Assembly (NCBI GenBank): GCA_039566865.1
Contig: CM076959.1
Coordinates: forward strand, 19,080,501 to 19,144,500
DNA from: Aurelia coerulea
Taxonomy: Eukaryota > Cnidaria > Scyphozoa > Semaeostomeae > Ulmaridae
Length of the DNA stretch: 64,000 nt
Reading direction: 5' to 3'
The translations under genes were made by a program, and so were the position numbers. Numbering within the stretch: the stretch's first letter is position 1; the number at the start of each line of letters is the position of its first letter. The notes under the pieces were generated by a model. That model did not search any database. It was given only the letters and a program-made list of their open reading frames with translations, and was not told the DNA's origin. Below are positions 32,405 through 43,299 of this stretch, piece by piece.

Positions 32405-32579
32405 ACCGTAAAGGGGATGGTAAGACGGACTGAAGAGACTTGAGGCAAGTCTACCTATTGTTCTAAGGTTATTTTCACTTGAGCTAAATTCATACACCAA
32501 CCGAGTCTCTTATTCATAACCTTGATTTCTTTAGATAAAGCAAATTGGCACCCATTTGTGATTTGTGGAACATACAACA

Positions 32580-32752
32580 GACCTTTAAGCTATTCTGAAA
32601 CAGAGTTTGAATCGAACAATATTTTGATAATTTTGTAGAATTTTCGAAAGTACACATAGTGATAGAAAGCTCGTAACGCCACCTGATCCAACCTTCTTGT
32701 GTATAAAAATGTCGCTCGATCCAGACTCTTTGGTAGAATAGCTAAAAAGGTC
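32580..32752. mobile_element. GACCTTTTAGCTATTC-family MITE, inverted copy
   Basis: GACCTTTAAGCTATTCTGAA opens and GAATAGCTAAAAAGGTC closes the element. Its body is in reverse orientation relative to 347-524 (ATTTTGTAGAATTTTCGAAA, then GTAACGCCACCTGATCC). Confidence 0.75.
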
Positions 32753-32759
32753 TTTTGTG

Positions 32760-34430
32760 AGCTCTTCAGGGCTCTTCATCATGGGGAGAGACTGTGCCTT
32801 TAAAGTAAAGAAAGGCCTTGCACACATGACATGGTTTTCCTGCCAAAGAATTTGTGTTTAGAAGAATTTACATCCTTCATGCATGCCACAACATGCCACA
32901 TCTTCAACCAGACCAGCTACCTAGCTGTGTTCGCAAATCGTAATCCCTTGCACTTACATGAACAATTACTCAAATCAAACCATAAAATTGGCCTACTACG
33001 GTCTCAGGCTCCCTTCTTCAGCCCTACCTTATAACTGAGATTCCAAAATAAGATGTAAAGTTAAAACTTCCGCGAATAAAAACAATTACACGCTTTTCCA
33101 AAGTAATTTTGCGTTATCGCAAATCTCATTGGGCATGCAGTTTTGTTGCAGTACTGTGACAAAATCATCTGGCCTCATCAATAATAAGCAGCAATAATCA
33201 ATGAAGAGAAATCAAAACAAAGTTTAAAATTCAAGACTATACCTCCTCTATGATCTCATATTTTCAATTCTTTGCCATCTCCTTCATGAACTTGCTCGTG
33301 CTGTGCTGCGAACAAATTGCTGCGGCCTATCTGGCCTTTCTTTGAAAACAGCGCCAAAGAGCCACGTGATTAAAACCCAGACTCACGATTCAAATCCTTT
33401 CACTTTCTCTCAATTGAATTGGATCGATAGTTGTTGTTGTTGTCGATTTAGTAGCTACAACTTCATATTGGCAGACAGAGCAAGCCATTGTGCGAGAAGT
33501 GACGTAGGCACCGGGGGGACACTGGCGGCAACTGCCCCTCCATCAAATTTTGCATTCATGACAAAATAAAGATTTTCTTTGAGGGAGTACCTCTTTTGCT
33601 CTAATGAAAAGTTACCCGAAGAGATTGTCAACTGTGACAGTACAGTATTGCATTTTGAAAAACTTCATGAAAGCTTCCAAGGCCCTTCCACTACGAGAAC
33701 GCAGAACGCAGAGATATATAAAATAGGCTGCAACCCTCGCATTCAGGGGCCATTGGGAGTAATGAATTACACTCTTTCTTTTTGTAAGAATACTATACAT
33801 TTTGTCCAGCCTCGAAACTTTTAAGAGATTTTCGTTTTGAACCTGAATATATTTTCAAAGTATTTATGTCGGTTCTCCGTTATGAAGATCGCAAAGCAGG
33901 CAACTGCTGAAAATGAGACACATGTGAGCTGAGGCTAAAATATTCTTATAACATTCTGAAAAATTGCATGATTCTGAGCCTGAATATCCTTATAAGCATT
34001 ATTCTGATAAAAAAGAGTGTATGTCCTGAAAGATATTCTTTACGAAAAAATAAAGTTTCTTCGTCTTGCCTTACGCTTAAGTCCAAACAAGACACTTAAG
34101 CCTGTTTCTTTCTTCTCTTTCATTTCATATCTAACAATTTGATTTGATCAGTGCCATACGAAAATATTTCCGCACATGATTAGGTAAAAAAAAAACGGGG
34201 TTGGGTTCTTGAATTGATCTCGTTTTATTTACAATGAAAACTCGCCTGTAAATATTGTATCATATACCATTTACTGTTAAATTTACCCATTAGGACTATT
34301 TTACTTTGTCTTTAATAATATTTTCTTATGTTTTGTAGGTAGGCATCAATTTGCTGTAAAATAGCTATTTTTAAACGCTTACCATATGAAAGTAATAATC
34401 ATAATGATAAATCCAGCTACTCAATGTGAT
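32760..34430. other. Intergenic, no supported gene
   Basis: ORFs at 32831, 33303 and 33579 (67-88 codons) show no family features. One dispersed fragment (about 33085-33130, TGCGTTATCGCAAATCTCA) is shared with 13836. There is a short A-run near 34186. Confidence 0.4.
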
Positions 34431-34437
34431 CCTGAAG

Positions 34438-34505
34438 GCATCGGAATACCCTGGGTACCAGCCTCTCTAACGTTAGAGAGGCTGGTACCCAGGGTAGCAT
34501 CGGAA
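34438..34505. mobile_element. Perfect 50-bp palindrome with 9-bp target duplication
   Basis: Positions 34447-34496 are a mismatch-free palindrome. The left half starts TACCCTGGGTACCAGCCTCT and the centre is TAACGTTA, with no spacer. GCATCGGAA is duplicated at 34438-34446 and 34497-34505. This is the structure expected of a transposon reduced to its two fused TIRs; 9-bp duplications suggest a Mutator-type enzyme. Confidence 0.85.
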
Positions 34506-34858
34506 TAACCCTGATAACAAATTTATGGAAAGCAATCCTTGACTGCTGTCGGTTACTGGAAGAGATTCAATGAGATTAACCTGCAGACGTCTGTAGTATA
34601 AGAATCAAATGTGGTGATGTCTGACAGATCACTACGAGGAGGCAGACTCTGCCTGTTTATAGCTTTTAGTACGAGGACAATTTGCTACATTTTTCATCTG
34701 GCGCCGGTCACAGAAAATCTTGAGATAAGAGTCTAAAGTGTGCGGAGCATTCTAAAGTTGCTACTAAACGTCATTTGCAAGGTATGAAGCACATTGCCTT
34801 ACTTCAGATGAAAATAGATGAAAATAGGAAAATTGGAAAACAGCTTGTGAGTAACTGA

Positions 34859-36098
34859 GGCCCCGTCCACACGTAGGGTAGGGTGGGGTAATATGGGTGT
34901 ACGGGGTAAAGTGTGTCTACTGAGCTTTTCGCTAGAAATATCCTTCCTCATAATGCAAGAAAGGCTGGCTATTTTTCTTTTAATGTCTGCATAATAAACT
35001 GCCTTTTTACACAAAACATTCCTCTAAGATGTATCTCCACTGGTTTTATAAAATAACTTTACTGAACGGCCTATTGTGCAAGAATTTCAAAGCCCAGGAA
35101 AACTTTCTCCTACCACTGTTGTTTTATTTTTCGGGTCAATCTAATGACCATGAGGTGAGAGTTTGGTCTTTTACAAATGAAATAACGTTTTATTTCGAAG
35201 TCCTTGACGCGATTGTTCTTTTTATTTCCATTTTTTTACAAGGTGAGGTAATTTGGGCCTACTGAGAATTCAGCCATAATTCAAATTCAACGAAGCCTTG
35301 AATTGCTTACAATTTTCGCACTTATATTGATCTTGCCACATTGTTTTCTGTCTAAAATGCGAAAGCGGGTTTCCAATTACTGCAGTTGCTGTCTGGTAAC
35401 CAGTAAATTGGAGTAAAGATACTGCAAACATCTTTATTTGACTGTTATTATCAAATTCGATCACTGACTTGCAAGTCGTAACGATGGTGGATCACAGCAT
35501 TTGACCGTAGTTTTATATTCGTTGCGGGAACGGGATTGCTGGCGATAAAAGGCAAAGACTGTGATTTTATTGAAAAGAGAATAGTTGGGAAATGTAAGTC
35601 CATTAATTTTTTAGCCATTTAGTCTTTCATATTCCGATTTTGTACACGTTTTGAAAATAGACCCATTTTTCCCGCTCGGCGAAAAAGGTGGGCCTATTTT
35701 AGTTGCCAAAAGAGAAAATTGTTTAAAAATATTCAACTGCCTTTGTCAGAGCTGAGATTTTTTCCCAAGAAAGAAGAAGCATTGAATGTCAATTAAACGA
35801 AACTTTTGAAATGTTTTGCATTTTAGTCTCGTTTTACCAGCTATCCATTTTGAGATTTTGCTCATTTTAGACCCACATTACCCCACCCTACCTTACCCTA
35901 AAACGCTTTCCAAAGTGGATACTTTTGAAAACGCTGTTTTCGAGTTTACATGTGGACGGTCGTAAACGCATACTTTTGTAAACGGTAACGTCACATCCAC
36001 CCTGCTCATCAATCGTTTTCAATTGCTTTGGCGTTTCAGTGTGGACGGAAATCATTCTATGCGTTTACAAACGTCAACGTATACGTGTGGACGGGGCC
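34859..36098. mobile_element. GGCCCCGTCCACACG DNA transposon, carrying a nested element
   Basis: The left end GGCCCCGTCCACACGTA is mirrored at the right end TACGTGTGGACGGGGCC. The right part (35900-36098) has repeated AAACGC/TGTGGACG words. The left part is only about 15 bp, then is interrupted at 34874 by the TAGGGTAGGG element. No clear target duplication for the outer element was found. Confidence 0.75.
34874..35900. mobile_element. Nested element, TAGGGTAGGGTGGGGTAATA TIR
   Basis: TAGGGTAGGGTGGGGTAATA at the left is mirrored at 35871-35900 (TTACCCCACCCTACCTTACC, then CTA). TA flanks both sides, a possible TA duplication. Of the roughly 1-kb interior, an ORF at 35029-35265 (78 codons, hydrophobic) and one at 35270-35464 minus are not recognisable as transposase. 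Confidence 0.68.
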
Positions 36099-36207
36099 AG
36101 AGACATGGCAAGGAGATAGAGAACCAGTGCTGTGTTATACCGACACCTCTTAGGGGACCATTATGGAAATAAGCCAGCTTGACCTTTTAATGCAGTCTCT
36201 GCCACTG

Positions 36208-36368
36208 TAATAGACGATTTCGCTAAAGATGGTGGCAAGGAACTTTTTGCCAAGATGCATTGCGTTCTTTAATCGAATTCCTATAGAATCGCCAAAGATT
36301 CGTAATTCGAACGCAATACATCTCGGTAAAAAGTTCCTCCCTGCCATCTTTAGCGCGATCGCCTATTA
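36208..36368. mobile_element. Short palindromic MITE (TAATAGACGATTTCGCTAAA)
   Basis: TAATAGACGATTTCGCTAAA and AGATGGTGGCAAGGAACTTT are mirrored by AAAAAGTTCCTCCCTGCCAT and CTTTAGCGCGATCGCCTATT. It is a 161-bp near-palindrome; the antisense ORF through it is not a gene. Confidence 0.75.
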
Positions 36369-36494
36369 GGGGTGTTTTCTTTACATTTTAAGCCTTGTTT
36401 ATTGTATTGTATCTATTTTTATATTATAAACTTGCAAATACATTTTTTTTAACTTTGGCAAAGGATACACACATACATACATATACTGAAAAGG

Positions 36495-37016
36495 GAGGTC
36501 AGGTAAGGACACAAAAAAATTGCCTTGGCTATCGACTCTAGTTTCTCAGGAAAAGAGGGATTTCGCTCAATTTCAAGACTACTATTCAGTAAAAGTGCAA
36601 TATCTCTGGTTCTATAACACTTACAGTAATCTAAGTCATTTTTTTGAACTCAGCATCCAATTCTGCATCGGAACATTGCTATAAGAAATCAATGGATGAT
36701 TTTCTATAAATTTCTCAGCCCTACTGGAATAGATGTTTTTCGGTGGTAGTAATTCTCTACCAAATTCTCACATCTATTGCAATCTGTAAGATTAAAGCTT
36801 AATATCTCTACTCCTGCAACAGTTACAGCATTCTAAGTGACCTTTTTGAACTCAGCATTCAATTCTGCATCGAAACATTGCTATTGAGAATATTAATGAA
36901 ATTTCTGAAGGATGGGATCTCTCAAATGCCATCTCAAATGGGACATTACTTATCTAATTTTTAATTTTACATTAGTTTTGTCCTTTATGACTTCAGAATC
37001 ATGATTGAGTAAGTGA
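36495..37016 (-). mobile_element. Low-copy source-like element of the 188-bp satellite (two monomers)
   Basis: Read on the minus strand, 37016-36880 (TCAATCATGATTCTGAAGTC, then AGATAAGTAATGTC and GAGATCCCATCCTTCAGA) matches 47945-48060, the flank directly before the satellite array. It is followed by two diverged satellite monomers (one at about 36710-36890, including GAGAATTTGGTAGAGAATTA and CTACCACCGAAAAACATC; a partial second at about 36600-36705). It then leaves into a right flank containing CCTGAGAAACTAGAGTCGA, which also occurs near 37612-37640. So the satellite unit exists here inside a discrete interspersed element. Confidence 0.78.
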
Positions 37017-37076
37017 GACATGGCTGTCAGGAAGATAAAGATAAAAGGTGAAAAAAGGGCGTCAGAATTGAGAAAT

Positions 37077-37599
37077 TAGGGACAGTGCAAAGTTTATTTT
37101 ATAACATGGCCGGTGCAAAACGTAACGGGGCAACTACTTTTTTTTAGCTTGTACAGAACTGTGTCAACACATTTTACAAAGCAAATATGAACGGGGCAGT
37201 ACCTTTTTATAAGCTCAAGATGAAGTTTGAAATATGAAATGGCTAATTTTGAGGCCAAAATTGTGGATCATGCAAGTTGAGAAATGCTTGGAAGGATGTG
37301 TATGAACATGACGCAAAATGTCCTTGTCAGTTACTTGCAAGAACGATTCATCAGTCATTTCTCTTCACCTTCAAAGTCGATTTCTTCGTTGACAAAGTCT
37401 TGTAAAGGCAAGAATTGATTATGTTATGGTCTTTGGCTAATTCATCGGTGGTACGATACAACATTTGTTGTTCATGAATACGGGGCAGATACATTTATTT
37501 AATGACAGGGTGACGGGGCAGTTGGTTTTTTGGCAATAATTTCATACAGGGCGAGCAGATTATTTTTGCAATAATAAATCAATTTTGCCCTGTCCCTTA
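37077..37599. mobile_element. MITE with TAGGGACAG(T/G)GCAAA TIR
   Basis: TAGGGACAGTGCAAAGTTTA at the left and (reverse complement) AAGGGACAGGGCAAAATTGA at the right form a TIR. It separates the element at 36495-37016 from its partial relative at 37612-37800. ACGGGGCA recurs four times in the interior. It is noncoding. Confidence 0.6.
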
Positions 37600-37611
37600 C
37601 CTTGACTGTCG

Positions 37612-37800
37612 AGTCGACCATAGTTTCTCAGGAAAACTGAAAGATTTCGATTTCCAGGCTACGACTCAGTAAAAGGTGAAATATCTCTGGTACTAATACG
37701 CTTACAGTAGTCTGAGTCGTATTTGCGAACACTGCATCCGCGTTGAGACATGACTATAAAAAATCAATTTGTGGAATATCTGCAGGATTTCAGAAATCAT
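37612..37800 (-). mobile_element. Partial second copy of the satellite-source element
   Basis: AGTTTCTCAGGAAAA, GACTCAGTAAAA, AATATCTCTGGTACTA and the following AC...GCATCCGCGTTGAGACATGA parallel 36537-36700, that is, the right flank plus part of one monomer. It is more diverged than the first copy. Confidence 0.55.
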
Positions 37801-38107
37801 CAAACGTAAAACATCTTCTGAAGCTAAAACTTGGAGGCAAAAATGCTACAGAACGTTTTAACTCCCTCTCGAGCCCTTTTCAAAAATAACTCCCAAACAA
37901 AATAACCAGTAACTCTATCTTGTTATAGCTAATTTTAATGCAATACATTTCTACATTTAAACTGAGCTTTTACTTATAAAAAGTTGGTATTTCATTCAAA
38001 TTGGTTCTTAGTTGACGAAAGTATATTCTGGCGAACGCTAATGCGTCAGTATGGGGCCCACAACATTTGCATACTATCCTTAAAGAAGTGGTACACATTT
38101 CAATACA
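37801..38107. other. Region downstream of the orphan ORF
   Basis: On the minus strand this is the 3' side of the coiled-coil ORF. An ATTAAA hexamer lies about 170 bp after its stop (minus strand, 37934-37939), a weak candidate polyadenylation signal. The + strand ORF that starts at 37984 overlaps the orphan gene and is treated as a shadow. Confidence 0.35.
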
Positions 38108-40663
38108 TTAAACTTCAACAATATCACTTTGATAAATCGTATCTTTCACAGGGTTTCTTGATTTGCCTCTCTTTGATCTCCCTAATGCACGTGGTGCACC
38201 TTTCATGTGATTCGTCAGCTTTGTATTTTGGTACTTCTCGACTGGCACTCGCAGCAAGTTTGAACCGACTGTCAATCTTTTTATCCATCTTCGGCACTTA
38301 TAGTCAAGATAACTATCGTGGAATGTTTCGTAATCTAATGACGAACTGTCAAGTGAAAATATTGCTGGATGATTCTCTTTGTATATAATTGCTTTTTTAT
38401 GTTTGTCTTCAGTATGCTCATCGTTTTGATGCTCAAGAACCTGTTTTGATGCAGTATTTTGCTCATGAGCTGCAGTTTTATTTTTGATAACCATACTTTT
38501 ATCCAGATCTGTTAGAAAATTCGCTTTCTTGTATGTTTCTTTGATGGTAATATCAGTTTCAAGTATGGGAGGAATTTCGGATTTTTCCTTTGGCTCTTCA
38601 GCTGTGTTATCATCTGTGATATCATTTTCAAATGAGAGAGGAATTCTAAACGTACTATTTCGTTCTTTGCCTGTGTCTAAGGGCTCTAAGCCTTTGTAGA
38701 TCAAACCATTATTAAGCCGTCCATGATCACGTGATTTACATTCTTCTTCTAAATATTGATTATCAGTCTCACAGGAGTATTTGAATCGAAACCCAATGTT
38801 ATTGGTACTGCCATCCTGTCTCAGAACTGATGCTCCAAAGTTTTCACAATCATTATCGTTGTTGTTTGCAAGAAGCTCATCTTCACTATTCGTATGTTCT
38901 TCTAAAGCTTGTAATGCATCTTTCTCTTTTATTATGATTTGATTCTTTTCACTATTCACACGTTCTTCTAAAACTCGCAGAAAATCCTTCTTCTTTTGTA
39001 TGACTTCATCTAAATTTTTAATCAATCTATTTCCATTATCAATTTGCTCTCTTTGTTTCTCTATCATAATATCCACCATTATGATTGATTCCCGTAAGCG
39101 CAGAATTTCTAAATCATCTTGCCAGTCCACCAACTCTCTATCAAATGCATCTTCGATTTTCTCTCTTTTCAGCTGCAAAGCCTCTGGTGACAAATCTCCG
39201 TTATTTAGAATATAATTGTATTTTTTCTGAACCATTTTAAGTCTTTTTACTCTGTTTTCCGTTTCAATTATCTTAACTTTCTCTTTCAAAACGAGAAAGC
39301 TGTAGCCTATGTTTATCATCATATACTGATATAAATTTGTGTCTATTTGTTTCAATTCTCTCTCGATTTGTTCATTGAATTCCTTTATTTCACTTTCTAA
39401 TACATCAAGGATATCACGATCCACGCTGTTCGCAGCACATTTTAATTCTGTTCCAGTTTTCTCAACCGAAGTCTCTAAAAGACCCATTTTCTTATCCTCC
39501 TGTCCCCTATCTCCCACTTCACAAAAACGTTCGTCCTGCTTCAAGTCTCCAGCCTCTGAACACTGACAATTTTCTTCAGCTTTAACAAAATGTCTGTCCT
39601 CGCTATCACTAACTTTCCAATAGCTCTGTGCATTCGAGAATCCATCAAGAGTTTTGCTACAGACCTTACTCTTTTTTAACCCTGTTTCAACGTTTAGTTG
39701 GTCACAAGAACCATTCCACTGAAAGTGACCTAGGTCTTTTGATTTGCACCTATCACACGTTCTTTGTTGAGTTATCTTCCTTGCCTGGACATTCGATACT
39801 TTAGGCTTAGGCCTTTTTAATATCGTAGAAGACGAATCAGTTTCTTTCTGTTCCAATCTTAATTCTCCTCCTTCGAAAAACTTATCACCTCCTGTTGTCT
39901 CTTCGGACAGCTTGTCACCAGCTGATTTTATATCTCTGTCACTCCTGACTTTCTTTCCCGACAGCCTGTCACCAGCTGACTCTCTACTCTTGTCAGCCCT
40001 TATATTCTTTTCAAACAGCCTATCATTAGCTGGCACCTTAATTTCTGCTCTTTGTTCTGTCAAATTTCCATTTATCCTTGAATTAGATTCCTTTACATGT
40101 TCAAAAGATGATCTTCTAACAAATGAAGTGCCGTCTAAAATAATTGAATCACTGTCCTCTTGCTTCTTTCTGTCCTCACAACAATCTTGAACTCGAAGAC
40201 AGCTCTTTCCTATCTCGTTATTAGAATTTTGAGGACAACCTTCTTCATAGCTCAGTTCACCAATCTCCTTTTCAGCTGTGCAACAATCCTGAACTCGAAG
40301 ACAGCTCTCGCAATTAGTATTTCGTAAACAACCTTCTTTATCGATCAAGTCACCTCTCTCTGGCTGCTTTTCGTCCCCACTACATTCCTTCATCCACACA
40401 CTTTGCCTACCAACAATTATCTTTGACTCCAATCTCGCTAATAAACCAGAGAAATCTTTCTGGCCTCTGAGAATGACATGGCTGATATTTATTTCATACA
40501 GCGTGCTTTTTATGTCGCTTTCCACATCACATTTGTCTTCCTTAAATTCAAATCCCATTTTAGCAAACGATATCCCATTGAAAGTAAAGCGATTTATCAT
40601 TATGATGTATTTGAATTCAATCAAATCAGATCGGGGCTTCGCCAATATGAATGTTTTGGACAT
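38108..40663 (-). CDS. Uncharacterised 851-residue charged coiled-coil protein
   Basis: I do not recognise this protein. A single open frame of 851 codons in AT-rich animal DNA is far too long to be chance. The ATG follows an in-frame TGA nine bases upstream, so the frame is complete at that end unless an upstream exon is spliced in. No signal peptide or membrane segment is evident. Residues 1-100 look folded. Residues 110-165 hold two copies of SCLRVQDCC 34 residues apart. Residues 212-262 contain about three copies of an approximately 18-20-residue unit (AGDRLSGKKVRSDRDIKS type). C303-X2-C306-X6-H313-X6-C320 could bind zinc. Residues 415-475 and 494-596 are rich in E/K/L heptads and probably coiled coil. 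The tail is basic (GRSKRGKSRN). It may be an intronless gene, a large exon or a retrogene. Cellular role unknown; a structural or cytoskeletal role is only a guess from composition. Confidence 0.75.
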   Translation of the reverse strand: MSKTFILAKPRSDLIEFKYIIMINRFTFNGISFAKMGFEFKEDKCDVESDIKSTLYEINISHVILRGQKDFSGLLARLESKIIVGRQSVWMKECSGDEKQPERGDLIDKEGCLRNTNCESCLRVQDCCTAEKEIGELSYEEGCPQNSNNEIGKSCLRVQDCCEDRKKQEDSDSIILDGTSFVRRSSFEHVKESNSRINGNLTEQRAEIKVPANDRLFEKNIRADKSRESAGDRLSGKKVRSDRDIKSAGDKLSEETTGGDKFFEGGELRLEQKETDSSSTILKRPKPKVSNVQARKITQQRTCDRCKSKDLGHFQWNGSCDQLNVETGLKKSKVCSKTLDGFSNAQSYWKVSDSEDRHFVKAEENCQCSEAGDLKQDERFCEVGDRGQEDKKMGLLETSVEKTGTELKCAANSVDRDILDVLESEIKEFNEQIERELKQIDTNLYQYMMINIGYSFLVLKEKVKIIETENRVKRLKMVQKKYNYILNNGDLSPEALQLKREKIEDAFDRELVDWQDDLEILRLRESIIMVDIMIEKQREQIDNGNRLIKNLDEVIQKKKDFLRVLEERVNSEKNQIIIKEKDALQALEEHTNSEDELLANNNDNDCENFGASVLRQDGSTNNIGFRFKYSCETDNQYLEEECKSRDHGRLNNGLIYKGLEPLDTGKERNSTFRIPLSFENDITDDNTAEEPKEKSEIPPILETDITIKETYKKANFLTDLDKSMVIKNKTAAHEQNTASKQVLEHQNDEHTEDKHKKAIIYKENHPAIFSLDSSSLDYETFHDSYLDYKCRRWIKRLTVGSNLLRVPVEKYQNTKLTNHMKGAPRALGRSKRGKSRNPVKDTIYQSDIVEV

Positions 40664-40699
40664 ATCTCATTAAGAGAATCCTCTAAAATGGGTGTTATT

Positions 40700-41660
40700 T
40701 TCTAATTAATCGCCTATCCCCATTTTAATCGCAATTTAGTTTGAAATCGCATCAGAATCTTGCCTCTAATTTCTCCGAAATATCTTTCTTTGAGACTTTT
40801 TTCATTTTCTGGTGAGGAAATCATTTCTTTGATCTCTTCTGCAAATTGAATCACAACAATTGCAACGTTATTAAAGTTCAAGAGCCTTCCAGTATTTCTT
40901 AACAAATAAATCGAATTTGATTGGTTTGGAAACTCTTTCATAAATCTCTGTAAATCTGCAGCTTAAAGCATAAAACATTGTTACACCAAGCCAAAACTTT
41001 CTCCTCGCTCCTTTTGATAAGACAATTTTCTCTCCTTTTGATAAGACAATTGCAACATTGTAACTTTGTTTGCTGCACATCATTCTAATCTTTTTAACTA
41101 GACATCGACCTCGAACCCAGGGTAACAATGACCGGTCAATATCATTTGCGCTGAAGAAGGGAGGCTGAACACAATAATAGTCCTGGAATTGAGGCTAATT
41201 CAAGATAGCTAAAAAGCTAACTTCATAACCGATCTTTCTTGTTGTTTGCTCTTGAATTTTCTCCAGTTGAATACTCTCCACTTTTAATTCGATTCAATGA
41301 TATCTTAATTCTCTTTAATGAAACCTTGCTTCAAATTTCAAACAAATCCACTATTTGACTCTTCTTATCTTTTATTCCTGTCTCTTCCCATTTTAACATC
41401 TGGTTTCGTTTACTGTTCGCGAGCCATCTGAAAAGATAGATTGAGATAAAGAGATACTCAAATAAGATACTGCAATGATTCTTAAAAAGAATCTTATCAG
41501 TTTACTGCTTCAAACACTCAACAGATTTCAGAAGTAATTGAAGACTTCATGTCTGCAAAAAAGCCACAGTTTCAAATGCTGTTAATGATTTTGGAGGTGA
41601 AATTAAATAAGCCTTGAAATTGAGTTTCGCTGAAGCTAGTTTATTGCATCAACTTTATAA
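40700..41660. other. Region upstream of the orphan ORF
   Basis: Minus-strand ORFs at 40714-40941 and 40871-41128 (75 and 85 codons) could be 5' exons of the 38108-40663 gene. They show no recognised domain, and no confident splice pair can be drawn, so they are left uncalled. The rest shows nothing supported. Confidence 0.35.
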
Positions 41661-41669
41661 CATTGCAGT

Positions 41670-41945
41670 TACGTTAAGTTGATGAAACTTCAACCATATA
41701 GAATGTTCTGACTTCATTACATCAAACCAAGTTAGTTTAGTATCACGTGCATTCTCATTAAGTTGATGATATTTCAAATGTTATTAAAAGTATACCATGT
41801 TTTGACTGAATGTCATCAAACCAAGTTTCATATTCCGTTCATTTACATTGACTGGATGACATTTGAAGCATATCCCATGTTCTGACTTCATTGTATCCGA
41901 CCAAAAGTTTCAGATCCCATCCATTCACATAAAGTTCATTTCAAA
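41670..41945. repeat. Tandem repeat, about 92-bp unit, 3 copies
   Basis: ATGTT(C/T)TGACTTCATTACATC / GACTGAATGTCATCAAACCA / CTGACTTCATTGTATCCGAC recur at roughly 41705, 41799 and 41889, with TTAAGTTGATGA-like blocks between. Confidence 0.7.
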
Positions 41946-41949
41946 CGGG

Positions 41950-43130
41950 CCTTCATTTTACTGTCTTGGCTTGCAATTCAGCCCGTCCACTTTAAAATTG
42001 CTATGCGGTCCCTGAGAGTCTTGTTATTTTGCCTCGTGTCTATCTACCGATATTAGCAGCATCACAGAATTTTTTCAATAATGAATAAAGATAATGGTAA
42101 ATAAACTAGGTTTCCATCATTGAATACTTATCAAATTAGATTTTATATTTCACGTACCACAGATAAAAAACACACAGCTGAAGCAGTTCATTGCATTTAG
42201 CTTCTAATTCATGTTTGACCCTTGTAATTCCTTATGTCTTCGTCGAAAATATTTCAGTGACAGAAGAGTGAATCTGAAACCAAATGCTTTCACTCCACAT
42301 ATCACCTTACCTGATTTCAACTTTATTCTCTTGAACATAAGAGACAATAGAAAAAAGATAAGGGAGGATTTGTCGTTTGGTAAAGAGATCCATACATACT
42401 TCTTTCGTCTTAAAACTGACCAGAATATCGATTATCAAGGAGTTATTTGATCAGAATTTACATTTTTTCGACTTACTTTTTCACGAGTTCAAGATTCTAT
42501 GCAAAGAATGCTGTAATTGTTAATCACAACTGAAAATTCAACCACAAGAGACAGGACATCATATTTTGGACATCAGCTTTATCAGTAGTGAACCACCTTA
42601 ACTCATTGTGTATTTGTTTGGAATTTATCCTCAACTAATAGTGAGCTCCCTTAATTTCTTCCTTTCCTTATTGTTAGAGAAGAGTACCCAGTAGCCTGCG
42701 TCACAGACCAAGCGAAAAAAAGCACAGATGCCCAAATCATTCATGTTGACCGATTCATGTCGGTTATTGATAAGACCAAGGGCCTAGCAGTCTTTCCTTG
42801 CCTCGATTTAAAAATGGTAAGTTTTCATATGAAGTCATGTGATCATTAATTTATGCATTACGTGACTTAGCAGCAAAACTCTCCTCCAAAACCGTCCTAG
42901 AAAAGTTTCAAAACTGTATGAAGCACTTCTATGGCAGCGAAGAGCTTGCGGGTAATATTTGCTGCGAGATTAGAATCGTTATTAGCAGCAATGCATCTGT
43001 TATTGACCACTTATAAGTCGGCTCTTTCCTCTACAAAATTGTACATATGCACGCCTGTTTGTAAGGGATTATCCTTGAACTTAAAGTCAAAATATGTTGG
43101 GGAGATAAGATACGGTTTGTTCGAGGAAAC
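41950..43130. other. Intergenic, nothing supported
   Basis: ORFs at 42211-42450 and 42931-43158 (79 and 75 codons) lack recognisable features. No element ends were identified. Confidence 0.4.
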
Positions 43131-43132
43131 TC

Positions 43133-43229
43133 ATGTGTCCCCCCGTGCGGTAGGTTAATGCTCATGCGCCCATCTGAGTTTCAACCGCTACTGGGCATGA
43201 GCATCAACCAAATGCACAGGGGGACACAT
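43133..43229. mobile_element. 97-bp palindromic MITE (ATGTGTCCCCC TIR)
   Basis: ATGTGTCCCCCCGTGCGGTA, GGTTAATGCTCATGCGCCCA are mirrored by GGGCATGAGCATCAACCAAA, TGCACAGGGGGACACAT. The loop is about 20 bp. Confidence 0.72.
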
Positions 43230-43299
43230 ACTTCTCAAATATCAATACCCCATTCAAAATGATACTGTTGAACTAGCTTTATCCAAACAATGCTCAATA

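Noticed and set aside
34874..34892. Telomere-like TAGGGTAGGG
   Set aside because: Part of a TIR mirrored at 35871-35900, not a TTAGGG tandem array.
37984..38388. 134-codon + strand ORF
   Set aside because: Antisense overlap with the 851-codon ORF, no recognisable domain.
40714..41128. Minus-strand ORFs upstream of the orphan gene as 5' exons
   Set aside because: No convincing donor-acceptor pair joins them and neither has recognisable content; left as a possibility only.
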